DNA of 15,548 nt from assembly GCA_035645275.1 (NCBI GenBank), contig DASQMX010000015.1, positions 1 to 15,548 on the forward strand. The letters are read 5' to 3'. Position numbers and translations under genes: made by a program. Positions 1 to 6,899 of the stretch are shown here, piece after piece. This stretch comes from Paranoxybacillus sp035645275. GTDB taxonomy: Bacteria > Bacillota > Bacilli > Bacillales > Anoxybacillaceae. The notes beneath the pieces are model-generated. The model had not been told where the DNA came from and made no database searches. It worked only from the letters and a program-made list of their open reading frames with translations. Positions within the stretch are counted from its first letter, which is position 1; every line of letters starts with the position of its first letter.

Positions 1-217
1 AAGCCATCTTTCAACCAAGAACCATGCGGTTCTTAGTGTTATCCGGTATTAGCTCCGGTTTCCCGAAGTTATCCCAGTCTGCAGGGCAGGTTGCCCACGT
101 GTTACTCACCCGTCCGCCGCTAACCTCAGGGAGCAAGCTCCCCTCGATCCGCTCGACTTGCATGTATTAGGCACGCCGCCAGCGTTCGTCCTGAGCCAGG
201 ATCAAACTCTCCAAAAA
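1..217 (-). rRNA. 16S ribosomal RNA, 5' part (truncated by window edge)
   Basis: Small-subunit rRNA gene, read on the minus strand; only the first ~217 nt are inside the window. The reverse complement carries the universal 5' signature AGAGTTTGATCCTGGCTCAG (complement of 191-210), followed by the GACGAACGCTGGCGGC region and the GGACGGGTGAGTAAC block. The mature 5' end at about 217 is placed by counting seven bases upstream of that signature, as in other bacteria, so it may be off by a few bases. This is the first gene of the rRNA operon that follows bofA, equivalent in position to rrnA of B. subtilis. Confidence 0.97.
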
Positions 218-261
218 AGTTATATACCTAGCAATCTAACATTGACGCTTGCGTTTTGTTC

Positions 262-277
262 AGTTTTCAAGGAACTT
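262..277 (-). promoter_or_regulatory. Probable boxA-like antitermination element of the rRNA leader
   Basis: The minus strand between the rRNA promoters and the 16S gene reads AAGTTCCTTGAAAACT, close to the TGYTCTTTGAAAACT boxA sequence found in Bacillus rRNA leaders, where Nus factors bind the nascent RNA. The position (about 50 nt upstream of mature 16S) fits. It is a motif match only. Confidence 0.45.
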
Positions 278-291
278 AACACACTTTTTAA

Positions 292-320
292 ATTATACTC
301 ACTTTAAAATTCGTTGTCAA
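292..320 (-). promoter_or_regulatory. rRNA operon promoter P2 (sigma-A)
   Basis: On the minus strand a perfect -35 TTGACA (complement of 315-320), a 17-bp spacer and a perfect -10 TATAAT (complement of 292-297). Transcription would start near 285, about 70 nt upstream of mature 16S. This is the downstream one of two tandem promoters, the arrangement usual for Bacillus rRNA operons. Confidence 0.93.
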
Positions 321-362
321 CTATTAATTTTTGTTTTTTAACTTTCAAAAACGACGTTATTA

Positions 363-391
363 ACTATAACATCTTAAAAATAATTAGTCAA
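363..391 (-). promoter_or_regulatory. rRNA operon promoter P1 (sigma-A)
   Basis: Minus-strand -35 TTGACT (complement of 386-391), 17-bp spacer, -10 TATAGT (complement of 363-368). It lies 71 bp upstream of P2 and just downstream of the bofA terminator, so the two form a tandem pair driving the 16S operon. Confidence 0.85.
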
Positions 392-406
392 CACTTTTTT
401 TTAAAT

Positions 407-432
407 AAAAAAACGGCTTTTTGCCGCTTTTT
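407..432 (-). terminator. Intrinsic terminator of bofA
   Basis: A CGGC/GCCG stem with a T5 loop, extended by A/T pairs across one mismatch, followed on the minus strand by a run of seven T (complement of 407-413). It begins within the bofA stop codon and separates bofA from the rRNA promoters. Confidence 0.8.
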
Positions 433-697
433 AAATAATAATATACTTTTCAATAACAACTAAAGCAATAACACCAGGGATACCTAAAAATCCTGAAACA
501 ACCGATGTTAACAAATTGATTGGAACATGAATGTCAAACGAACTCCCAATAGCATTAGCTGCAAAAAGAAACAAAGCCCCAATTACAAGTTTTATCATTC
601 CTTGTCCAATTAAACGAACCGGTTTTAAAGGGGTTCCTATTAATAATAATAAAATAATTAATCCTAACAAAATCATAATCACTACTTTTGGTTCCAT
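431..697 (-). CDS. bofA: Inhibitor of pro-sigma-K processing BofA
   Basis: Small membrane protein of 88 aa (B. subtilis BofA is 87). In sporulation it sits in the outer forespore membrane with SpoIVFA and blocks the intramembrane protease SpoIVFB until the forespore signals, timing sigma-K activation in the mother cell. Visible: a hydrophobic segment at residues 5-21, a second at about 35-50, and a hydrophobic C-terminal stretch at 66-88. Asn48, Asn61 and Thr64, reported as needed for inhibition in B. subtilis, are all present. ATG start is preceded by AAGGAGAG. The neighbours (recR, yaaL upstream, rRNA operon downstream) match B. subtilis exactly. A palindromic repeat lies between yaaL and bofA, so bofA probably relies on its own promoter; I found only an isolated TCATATT (complement of 731-737) and no convincing matching -10. 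Confidence 0.95.
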   Translation of the reverse strand: MEPKVVIMILLGLIILLLLIGTPLKPVRLIGQGMIKLVIGALFLFAANAIGSSFDIHVPINLLTSVVSGFLGIPGVIALVVIEKYIII

Positions 698-764
698 TTT
701 GTTCTCTCCTTTTTCATACTTGTACTAAAAAATATGAATTCAAAACAAAAAAAGAACAAAAAAT

Positions 765-892
765 AAAAGAGTCTGACCCAAAAACAAAGTGTCAGACCCC
801 ACAACACAATATATAGGACATAACATTGGATAAACAAACTATATATTGTGAAATGCACGTGAGGTCAGACACTTATGGGTCAGCCTCTTTTT
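765..892. repeat. Palindromic repeat element, copy A (REP/MITE-like)
   Basis: About 128 bp. Outer arms GAGTCTGACCC (769-779) and GGGTCAGCCTC (878-888) pair with one mismatch; inner arms CACAATATATAG (805-816) and CTATATATTGTG (839-850) are perfectly complementary. Blocks AAGTGTCAGACC and GGTCAGACACTT form the intervening stem. A second copy lies at 11149-11278 in opposite orientation. The right end overlaps the yaaL stop codon. On the minus strand the fold is followed by a T-rich tail (TTTTATTTTTTG), so it can also act as a terminator between yaaL and bofA. Non-autonomous element identity is inference. Confidence 0.85.
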
Positions 893-1104
893 ATTGATAT
901 ACGACGACGTTTAGCTTCTTTAATAAGAAAAAAGTACTTTGCTTCAGCAATTTTTAAATCAACTAGCACTGCTTCTGAAGGTTCTACAACCTTTTCGATA
1001 AGATTTTTTTGTTTCAACCATTCATTTTTGACTGTCTCAAGTTCCTCAATTAATTTTTCGTCAAACTCTTTTTTGAGCCAGCCCTTTCGACGCCAAAGCA
1101 TCAT
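880..1104 (-). CDS. yaaL: YaaL family protein (DUF2508)
   Basis: Short charged protein of about 74 aa, function unknown, found directly downstream of recR in Bacillaceae. The sequence has the family pattern: a basic N-terminus (MMLWRRKGWLKKEFD), a Glu/Lys-rich helical middle, and a conserved AEAKYFFLIKEAKRR segment near the C-terminus. No signal peptide or membrane segment. Two ATG codons in a row (1104 and 1101) follow GAGGTG at a workable distance; a GTG at 1110 would overlap that Shine-Dalgarno, so I place the start at 1104. It starts 23 bp after recR and is probably in the dnaX operon. Oddity: the last three codons (Lys-Arg-Gly) and the TGA stop lie inside the end of the palindromic repeat, so the C-terminus has been rewritten or capped by the element. 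Confidence 0.85.
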   Translation of the reverse strand: MMLWRRKGWLKKEFDEKLIEELETVKNEWLKQKNLIEKVVEPSEAVLVDLKIAEAKYFFLIKEAKRRRISIKRG

Positions 1105-1127
1105 TTTCACCTCGATGCAAAATCTTC

Positions 1128-1724
1128 CTATAATTCTCTTCGACCCTCAAGAGCTTTAGACAGAGTAACCTCATCTGCGTACTCTAAATCTCCCCCAACT
1201 GGTAAACCATGGGCAATTCTTGTAATTTTAATCCCAGTCGGTTTTAACAATCGCGATATATACATCGCTGTTGCTTCTCCTTCAATATTCGGATTAGTCG
1301 CTAAAATCACTTCTTGAACAGTATCATCTTGAAGTCTTTTCAATAATTCCGGAATTTTTATATCTTCAGGGCCGACTCCATCCATTGGTGAAATCGCCCC
1401 ATGTAACACGTGATAAAGTCCGTTATATTCTTTCATTTTCTCCATCGCAATGACATCTTTTGGATCTTGAACAACACATATGGTTGTTCGGTCACGTCTC
1501 TCATCTTCACAAATATAACATGGATCTTTATCCGTAATGTGACCGCATGATGAGCAGTATGTTAAGTTTCTTTTTGCATTTACTAAAGCCTTCGCAAAGT
1601 CTAATACTGTATCTTCTTTCATATTAAGTACAAAAAAAGCCAGACGAACGGCCGTTTTAGGTCCGATTCCTGGCAGTTTCATAAAACTATCGATTAATTT
1701 CGATATCGGCTCAGGATAATGCAT
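1128..1724 (-). CDS. recR: Recombination mediator protein RecR
   Basis: 198 aa, the usual length for RecR. With RecF and RecO it helps load RecA on SSB-coated single-stranded DNA during gap repair. Visible: helix-hairpin-helix at residues 17-30 (LPGIGPKTAVRLAF), a four-cysteine zinc finger (C57, C60, C69, C72), and a TOPRIM domain from about residue 80 to 175 including VVQDPKD and the NPNIEGEATAMYI segment. ATG start is preceded by GGGGGA, which overlaps the yaaK stop codon (11 bp between the genes), so the two are translationally close and in one operon with dnaX. The linkage dnaX-yaaK-recR is widely conserved in bacteria. Confidence 0.97.
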   Translation of the reverse strand: MHYPEPISKLIDSFMKLPGIGPKTAVRLAFFVLNMKEDTVLDFAKALVNAKRNLTYCSSCGHITDKDPCYICEDERRDRTTICVVQDPKDVIAMEKMKEYNGLYHVLHGAISPMDGVGPEDIKIPELLKRLQDDTVQEVILATNPNIEGEATAMYISRLLKPTGIKITRIAHGLPVGGDLEYADEVTLSKALEGRREL

Positions 1725-1735
1725 ATAAAATCCCC

Positions 1736-2059
1736 CTAGAACAAGCCTGGTATGTTCAATCCTTTTGTAAATTGCCCCATTGTTTCTGCCGTTAGTTCAT
1801 CCGCTTTTTTTAGTGCATCATTTGTTGCAGCTAACACTAGATCTTGCAGCATTTCGATATCTTCAGGATCAACAACTTCTTCTTTAATTTTGATTTCAAG
1901 GATTTCTTTATGTCCGTTTGCAATCACGGTAACCATACCACCACCAGCAGTGCCTTCAACCGTCTTTTGTGCCAGTTCCTCTTGTGCTTTTTGCATCTCT
2001 TTTTGCATTTTTTGCATTTGTTTCATCATTTTTTGCATATTTCCCATTCCACGCATCAT
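1736..2059 (-). CDS. yaaK: YbaB/EbfC family nucleoid-associated protein YaaK
   Basis: 107 aa, standard for the family. These small dimeric DNA-binding proteins coat the nucleoid and are nearly always encoded between dnaX and recR, as here. Visible: a Met/Gln/Lys-rich N-terminal helix (residues 1-30, MQKMMKQMQKMQKEMQKAQ), the central beta segment with GTAGGGMVTVIANG, and a C-terminal helix with DLVLAATNDALKKA. ATG start is preceded by GGGAGG at good spacing. It lies 21 bp downstream of dnaX. Confidence 0.95.
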   Translation of the reverse strand: MMRGMGNMQKMMKQMQKMQKEMQKAQEELAQKTVEGTAGGGMVTVIANGHKEILEIKIKEEVVDPEDIEMLQDLVLAATNDALKKADELTAETMGQFTKGLNIPGLF

Positions 2060-2080
2060 TGTATATTCCTCCCTTAAAAT

Positions 2081-3769
2081 TTACTCTACAATTTCAATTA
2101 AATTTTCACCAAATAGCTTCTTGGCTTCGGCAATTAGCGGATCTTCTTGGGTTTCTTCCTTTTCACGATGAGCTCCTTTTTCTCGGATAAACTCTTCTCT
2201 TATCTTTCCCCATTCCTCATCAGGAACAGCGACCATTTCAAATCGCTTATTTGTTAAATCGAATAAAATCGCTTCAAGATTATCTTTTACATTATTGTTA
2301 TTTTCGGCTGCCATTTTGCAATGAATTTCATATTTAAATTTTAGGACAAATGCATTTGGGCTAGCTGCGACCGGTTCACTTTCCTGCAATAAAGCTGCAT
2401 GAGATACTTTGTTTTGCTTTTTCAAAATTTCTAACATCTCAGCCCAATGGCTTTTAACAAGAGATAAATCTTGATGAGTTGCTTGTTTTAATATTTCATA
2501 AATACGGCCAACTGGAGTTTTGTAACCACTTTTTGTTACCTTTTGGACGCGTTTTGGTTGTGGTATTGCTTCCTGTGTTTTTATTGAAGTGCTATTTTCT
2601 TTTAGACGATTAATTTCCGCTTCCAATTTTGCTATTTTTTCAACAAGTGGCTGAAGCTCTACCGATTGATGGGACAAATGTGCATGTTCTTGGTGACAAA
2701 GCTTCACTAAAGCAACTTCTAAAAAAATACGGGGATGATTTGTCCATTTCATTTCTTGTTGACTCTTGTTCAGTGTCTCAATTGTTTCATAAATAACTGA
2801 CACTGGTATTAATTCGGCAAGCCGTTTAAAATCTTCGTCAATAACAACCCTCTCAATCACTTCTTCAAGATGAGGTGCCGTTTTATATAGAAGCATGTCT
2901 CGATAATAAAAAATTAAGTCCTCAACTAAGCGATTTGGATCCTTCCCTTGATTCATTAACTCTTCTAATGACCGCAATGCACCTGATACATCTTTTTCAT
3001 AGATGGATTGAATGAGCCGAGCTAACGCAAGCTGTGACACTGAGCCTGTAATAGAAAGAACATCTTCAAGTAAAATTTCCTCATCACTGAAGGAAATGGC
3101 TTGGTCAAGCAAGCTTAAAGCGTCACGCATCCCCCCATCCGCTGCTCGGGCAATGGTAAATAACGCTTGATCAGAAGCTCTAATATTTTGCTTATCAACA
3201 ACTTGTCTCAGCCGCGAAACAATCGCCTGAGGTTGAATGCTACGAAAATCAAAACGCTGGCACCTGGATATAATCGTCAACGGGATTTTATGAGGCTCTG
3301 TTGTCGCTAGAATAAAAATGGCGTGTCTAGGCGGTTCTTCTAATGTCTTTAACAATGCATTAAAAGCGCCGATAGATAACATATGAACTTCATCAATAAT
3401 ATATACTTTATAACGAACAGAGCTTGGTGCAAATTTTACCTTTTCCCGAATATCTCGTATTTCATCGACCCCGTTATTAGAAGCTGCGTCAATTTCGAGT
3501 ACATCCGGAATCGAACCATTAGTAATGCCAATACATGTCGAACATTCATTACACGGCTCAGCCGTTGGTGCCTTTTCGCAGTTTACTGCTTTGGCAAAAA
3601 TTTTCGCAGCACTTGTTTTTCCAGTTCCACGCGGACCAGAGAAAAGATAAGCATGTGATATTTTTTGTTGAAGTAGGGCATTTTGTAATGTTTTTGTCAC
3701 GTGTTCTTGACCGACAACATCAGAAAAACATTGCGGCCGAAAAACACGGTATAAAGCTTGGTAAGTCAC
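2081..3769 (-). CDS. dnaX: DNA polymerase III subunit tau/gamma
   Basis: 562 aa, close to B. subtilis DnaX. Clamp-loader ATPase that loads the sliding clamp and organises the replisome. Visible: Walker A GPRGTGKT (residues 45-52), zinc-binding cysteines C64, C73, C76, C79, Walker B DEVH (126-129), sensor-1 region LATTEPHKIP and the arginine-finger motif SRC (168-170). The C-terminal third (from about 375) is the divergent tau region: coiled-coil-like KIAKLEAEINRLKE, then a helicase/polymerase-binding part. The start is GTG, chosen because it fits the conserved TYQALYRVFRPQ N-terminus and is preceded by GAGGAGGG. I saw no A-AAA-AAG slippery site with a following stop, so probably only full-length tau is made. 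Confidence 0.97.
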   Translation of the reverse strand: MTYQALYRVFRPQCFSDVVGQEHVTKTLQNALLQQKISHAYLFSGPRGTGKTSAAKIFAKAVNCEKAPTAEPCNECSTCIGITNGSIPDVLEIDAASNNGVDEIRDIREKVKFAPSSVRYKVYIIDEVHMLSIGAFNALLKTLEEPPRHAIFILATTEPHKIPLTIISRCQRFDFRSIQPQAIVSRLRQVVDKQNIRASDQALFTIARAADGGMRDALSLLDQAISFSDEEILLEDVLSITGSVSQLALARLIQSIYEKDVSGALRSLEELMNQGKDPNRLVEDLIFYYRDMLLYKTAPHLEEVIERVVIDEDFKRLAELIPVSVIYETIETLNKSQQEMKWTNHPRIFLEVALVKLCHQEHAHLSHQSVELQPLVEKIAKLEAEINRLKENSTSIKTQEAIPQPKRVQKVTKSGYKTPVGRIYEILKQATHQDLSLVKSHWAEMLEILKKQNKVSHAALLQESEPVAASPNAFVLKFKYEIHCKMAAENNNNVKDNLEAILFDLTNKRFEMVAVPDEEWGKIREEFIREKGAHREKEETQEDPLIAEAKKLFGENLIEIVE

Positions 3770-3802
3770 GAAATTGCCCTCCTCTTTCTTCTCATCTTAT
3801 TT

Positions 3803-3830
3803 ATTATATAATGGATTAAATATTTTTCAA
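3803..3830 (-). promoter_or_regulatory. Putative dnaX operon promoter (sigma-A)
   Basis: Minus strand TTGAAA (complement of 3825-3830), 16-bp spacer, TATAAT (complement of 3803-3808), about 34 bp upstream of the dnaX GTG. It sits downstream of the SRP RNA terminator, so the dnaX-yaaK-recR-yaaL operon has its own promoter. Confidence 0.7.
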
Positions 3831-3859
3831 AATAACTAAAAAATAAATTCTAGACCTAA

Positions 3860-3895
3860 TAAAAAAACTCACTCGTTTTTTGAGTGAGTTTTTTA
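3860..3895 (-). terminator. Intrinsic terminator of the SRP RNA gene
   Basis: Stem ACTCACTC / GAGTGAGT extended by A6/T6 pairs, with a short loop (CGTTTTTT region), and a T-run on the minus strand immediately after the stem. It lies just beyond the 3' end of the SRP RNA. The A/T flanks would also allow termination in the other direction. Confidence 0.88.
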
Positions 3896-3913
3896 GCAGC
3901 TTATGTATAAAAT

Positions 3914-4186
3914 TACTGCCGTGCACCTTCTGTCGATTAGCTGCCCTAGGCGTTGCTCAAGCAGTTAGCTCAGCCCAGGCACCCCTACGGCACATGGGAG
4001 AGTCCGCTTACTGCTGCTTCCTTCCGGACCTGACAGGGTTCACGGAATCCCATTGCGTAGGACCCAGACGTCAACACCACTTACTTGAGACAGACCCTAA
4101 AACAAGCTAACCTCGAGAAGGGATTCAGCCTCGCTAGAGCGGATTGCGAGTACAGGGCACCGCTACCTCCCCGCTTAGCACGGTAA
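3914..4186 (-). ncRNA. scr: Signal recognition particle RNA, large Bacillus type (6S/scRNA)
   Basis: About 273 nt, close to the B. subtilis scRNA. It forms the SRP with Ffh and targets nascent membrane and secreted proteins. The minus strand carries the hallmark S-domain GTCAGGTCCGGAAGGAAGCA with the GGAA tetraloop, the Alu-domain 5' part (GCTAAGCGGGGAGGTAGCGG...), and complementary ends CCGTGC and GCACGG that close the long helix. The 5' end is set from the promoter and the 3' end from the closing helix, so both are within a few bases. The position between tadA and dnaX matches B. subtilis. Confidence 0.96.
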
Positions 4187-4191
4187 GTATA

Positions 4192-4220
4192 AGTATATAT
4201 TGTTTTTAGAAAAAATGCAA
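4192..4220 (-). promoter_or_regulatory. SRP RNA promoter (sigma-A)
   Basis: Minus strand TTGCAT (complement of 4215-4220), 17-bp spacer, TATACT (complement of 4192-4197). The predicted start, about seven bases downstream, falls at the RNA 5' end near 4186. Confidence 0.82.
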
Positions 4221-4237
4221 CGAATATAGATTGTAAA

Positions 4238-4741
4238 TTATTTGGAATGATAACCAATCATTTCATTGTTCATTTTTTGTTGTTTCTTCTTCATTCGTAT
4301 TTTACGAAAAAAATCACTTAACATTTGACCGCATTCTTCTTTAAGTACGCCGCTAACAACCTCTGCTTGGTGATTAAATCTCTCTTCTTGCAATAAATTC
4401 ATGAGCGTACCTGCGCAACCACCTTTTGGATCACTTGCTCCGAAAACGACTTTTTCAATCCGAGAAAGAACAATAGCTCCTGCACACATGGCACAAGGCT
4501 CAAGCGTAACATATAATGTGGCTCCTTCTAAGCGCCATGACCCGAGCGCCTTGCAAGCCTCATCAATGGCTAATAACTCGGCATGGGCGATAGAGCGCTG
4601 GTCTCTCTCCCGCAAATTATGGGCTCTAGCAATGATTTCCCCATCTTTTACGATGATGGCTCCAATTGGCACTTCACCAATTTCCTCTGCTTTTTTCGCT
4701 TCTTCAATGGCTAACTGCATATAATATTCATCACTTTTCAT
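4238..4741 (-). CDS. tadA: tRNA-specific adenosine deaminase TadA
   Basis: 167 aa (B. subtilis YaaJ/TadA about 161). Deaminates A34 to inosine in tRNA-Arg(ACG), allowing it to read CGU, CGC and CGA; essential in most bacteria. Visible: zinc and catalytic motif HAE (H53, E55) and PCAMC (C83, C86), plus the N-terminal GEVPIGAIIV and the SRIEKVVFGASDPKGGCAG segment typical of TadA rather than cytidine deaminases. A Lys-rich C-terminal tail (RMKKKQQK) is slightly longer than usual. ATG start is preceded by AAGGAG. It is divergent from sleL and reads toward the SRP RNA with no terminator visible between them. In B. subtilis yaaI lies between this gene and yaaH; here that gene is missing. Confidence 0.97.
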   Translation of the reverse strand: MKSDEYYMQLAIEEAKKAEEIGEVPIGAIIVKDGEIIARAHNLRERDQRSIAHAELLAIDEACKALGSWRLEGATLYVTLEPCAMCAGAIVLSRIEKVVFGASDPKGGCAGTLMNLLQEERFNHQAEVVSGVLKEECGQMLSDFFRKIRMKKKQQKMNNEMIGYHSK

Positions 4742-4766
4742 AACGAAACTCCTTAGTCAAAATAAC

Positions 4767-4796
4767 GTCATTTACTTTCCGCTCTAATCATAAAAT
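4767..4796 (+). promoter_or_regulatory. Candidate sigma-E (mother-cell) promoter of sleL
   Basis: GTCATTTA (4767-4774), 14-bp spacer, CATAAAAT (4789-4796). This resembles the sigma-E consensus (TCATATT, 13-15 bp, CATACAAT), and yaaH of B. subtilis is known to be a sigma-E gene. The -35 departs from consensus at some positions, so this is a reasoned candidate only. Confidence 0.5.
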
Positions 4797-4839
4797 AGGA
4801 AAAGCGAGAGAAGCAACTAGGGAGGGAGAATGAGAGAAT

Positions 4840-6126
4840 ATGCAAATTCATGTTGTACAGCAAGGACAAACGTTAACAGGAATCGCACAAGCATACAGTA
4901 CAACAGCGGAAGAGATTATAAGAGCAAACGAATTGCCGAATCCGGATTCACTAGTCGTCGGTCAAGCAATAGTAATTCCGATTGCTGGCAGTTTTTATTG
5001 GGTAAAACCCGGAGACAGCCTTTGGTCTATTTCTCGTCGATTTGGTATTACACCACAACAACTCGCACAGATTAACCGCATTCCCCTTAATCGTCCATTG
5101 CAAATAGGACAGCGCTTATATATACCTCAACGCCCAAAAAGAAATGCAGAATTTAACGGTTATGTAGAACCGCGCGGTACTACTGTTAGCCCATCATTAG
5201 AAGCAAGCGCTCGGGAAGCTGCTCCTTATTTAACATACTTAGCTCCATTTAGCTTTCAAATTCAACGAAATGGCACATTAAAAGAACCGTTGTTAAATAA
5301 CTTTCCAGCCATTGCCCGCGCCAATAACGTGACGCTTATGATGGTTGTAACCAACCTTGAAAAAGACCAATTTAGCGATGAGCTTGGGCGGATTATTTTA
5401 AACAGTGAAGAACTACAAAATCGTCTCCTTGATAATATTGTCGCGACAGCTAAAAAATATGGGTTCCGCGATATTCACTTCGATATGGAATATTTGCGCC
5501 CAGCCGACAGGGAGGCGTATAATGCTTTTTTACGCAAAGCGAAACAACGGTTCGAACGAGAAGGATGGCTTATGTCTACCGCTCTGGCTCCAAAAACAAG
5601 CGCAACACAAAAGGGTCGCTGGTATGAAGCGCATGACTACCGTGCACATGGACAAATCGTTGATTTTGTCGTCATTATGACATATGAATGGGGCTATAGC
5701 GGTGGACCGCCAATGCCTGTATCACCGATTGGACCCGTCCGCGAGGTGTTAGAGTACGCTATTACAGAAATGCCTCCTTCTAAAATTATGATGGGACAAA
5801 ATTTATATGGCTATGACTGGACCCTTCCATATGTTCCAGGGGGACCATTTGCAAGAGCCATCAGTCCGCAGCAAGCCATCCAACTTGCCGATCGATACAA
5901 CGTTCCTATTCAATATGACACTAGAGCTCAAGCTCCGCACTTTAACTATGTAGACGAAACTGGAAAAGAGCATAAAGTTTGGTTTGAAGATGCCCGCTCC
6001 ATTCAAGCCAAATTTAATTTAGTAAAAGAGTTAGGGTTGCGTGGAGTAAGTTATTGGAAATTAGGCTTATCTTTCCCGCAAAATTGGCTTCTTATTACCG
6101 ATAATTTTAACGTCGTCAAAAGATAA
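4840..6126 (+). CDS. sleL: Spore cortex-lytic glycosidase with two LysM domains and a GH18 domain (SleL/YaaH)
   Basis: 428 aa. SleL/YaaH proteins are N-acetylglucosaminidases that cut muramic-delta-lactam-containing cortex fragments during germination; they are made in the mother cell and kept in the spore coat/cortex. Visible: LysM 1 at residues 2-48 (HVVQQGQTLTGIAQAY...VIPIAG), LysM 2 at 52-96 (YWVKPGDSLWSISRRFG...LYIPQ), then a GH18 domain from about 105 to the end with the catalytic strand DIHFDMEY (D211, D215, likely acid E217). There is no signal peptide, as expected for the family. The ATG at 4840 fits GGAGGGAG upstream; the ATG at 4830 is in another frame and too close to it. Closest known relative by memory is B. 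subtilis YaaH. Confidence 0.94.
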   Translation: MQIHVVQQGQTLTGIAQAYSTTAEEIIRANELPNPDSLVVGQAIVIPIAGSFYWVKPGDSLWSISRRFGITPQQLAQINRIPLNRPLQIGQRLYIPQRPKRNAEFNGYVEPRGTTVSPSLEASAREAAPYLTYLAPFSFQIQRNGTLKEPLLNNFPAIARANNVTLMMVVTNLEKDQFSDELGRIILNSEELQNRLLDNIVATAKKYGFRDIHFDMEYLRPADREAYNAFLRKAKQRFEREGWLMSTALAPKTSATQKGRWYEAHDYRAHGQIVDFVVIMTYEWGYSGGPPMPVSPIGPVREVLEYAITEMPPSKIMMGQNLYGYDWTLPYVPGGPFARAISPQQAIQLADRYNVPIQYDTRAQAPHFNYVDETGKEHKVWFEDARSIQAKFNLVKELGLRGVSYWKLGLSFPQNWLLITDNFNVVKR

Positions 6127-6130
6127 AAAG

Positions 6131-6160
6131 AAAAAACACCTGATTATCAGGTGTTTTTTT
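6131..6160 (+). terminator. Intrinsic terminator of sleL
   Basis: Stem AACACCTGA / TCAGGTGTT with a TTA loop and a run of seven T, starting four bases after the sleL stop codon. The A-run before the stem would permit some termination on the other strand too. Confidence 0.92.
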
Positions 6161-6202
6161 CTTTTCTAAAGAATATTCTCTTCCCTATCTTTTGAATGTC
6201 TA

Positions 6203-6211
6203 TGTTAAAAT
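6203..6211 (+). promoter_or_regulatory. Putative extended -10 promoter of dgk-dck
   Basis: TGTTAAAAT: a TGn extension plus TAAAAT, about 53 bp upstream of the dgk start. I found no good -35 at the right distance (CCCTAT region), so activity would rest on the extended -10. Confidence 0.42.
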
Positions 6212-6264
6212 AGAGTCTGTCTGTTTAATGGACGTCTTGTTTAGGGTAAAGGAGGGCCAACGCA

Positions 6265-6894
6265 ATGAGCAAAGTGCCGTTTATTACGGTGGAAGGACCG
6301 ATTGGGGTTGGAAAAACCTCGCTTGCAAAAGCAATCTCTGAGCAATTCGGTTATCATCTATTAAAAGAAATTGTGGATGAAAATCCGTTTCTCGGCAAAT
6401 TTTATGAAAATATTGAAGAGTGGAGTTTCCAAACCGAGATGTTCTTCCTTTGTAATCGGTATAAACAACTCGAAGATATTGACCGCGATTTTATCAAAAA
6501 ACAAAAGCCGGTTGTTGCAGACTATCATATTTTAAAAAATTTAATTTTCGCGGAAAGAACGTTAAAAGAACGCCAATATAAAAAATATTTAAAAATATAC
6601 GATATTCTTACAGAAGATATGCCGCAACCAAATGTAGTTATTTACTTAAACGCAAGCCTCGATACACTGCTGCAACGCATTGAAATGAGAGGCAGAGAAT
6701 TCGAAAAAAATATTGACCCAATATATTTGAAACAATTATCAACTGCCTATGAACAAACAATGACTTTATTTGAAAAGTCGAACCCTCACATTCCGGTGCT
6801 TCGTTTTAACGGAGATCAACTTGATTTCGTACACAAAAAAGAAGATTTAAATTATATTCTTATTGAATTAGAAAATGTATTAAAAAGGAGTTAA
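6265..6894 (+). CDS. dgk: Deoxyguanosine kinase
   Basis: 209 aa (B. subtilis Dgk/YaaG about 207). Phosphorylates deoxyguanosine (and deoxyinosine) with NTP in purine deoxynucleoside salvage. Visible: P-loop GPIGVGKTS (residues 11-19), the substrate-site segment ENPFLGKFYENIEEWSFQTEMFFL (39-62) with WSFQ, DYH (86-88) in place of the DRS motif of deoxycytidine kinases, and the lid region RIEMRGREFE. ATG is preceded by AAAGGAGGG. It is the first gene of a two-gene operon with dck, and its last codons contain the dck ribosome-binding site. Assignment to Dgk rather than Dck rests on the DYH motif and overall likeness to YaaG. Confidence 0.93.
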   Translation: MSKVPFITVEGPIGVGKTSLAKAISEQFGYHLLKEIVDENPFLGKFYENIEEWSFQTEMFFLCNRYKQLEDIDRDFIKKQKPVVADYHILKNLIFAERTLKERQYKKYLKIYDILTEDMPQPNVVIYLNASLDTLLQRIEMRGREFEKNIDPIYLKQLSTAYEQTMTLFEKSNPHIPVLRFNGDQLDFVHKKEDLNYILIELENVLKRS

Positions 6895-6899
6895 CTGTA

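Noticed and set aside
731..737. TCATATT as a sigma-E -35 for bofA
   Set aside because: No acceptable CATACAAT-like -10 at 13-15 bp spacing.
1402..1417. Second parS-like sequence TGTAACACGTGATAAA inside recR
   Set aside because: Three mismatches to the parS consensus, two of them in one arm, so the palindrome is lost.
2081..2700. Programmed frameshift in dnaX producing a short gamma form
   Set aside because: A-runs in the tau part do not form an A-AAA-AAG heptamer followed closely by a stop and hairpin that I can recognise.
3880..4110. Open reading frame of 76 codons on the plus strand
   Set aside because: It lies almost wholly across the SRP RNA and its terminator; no ribosome-binding site and no protein-like conservation.
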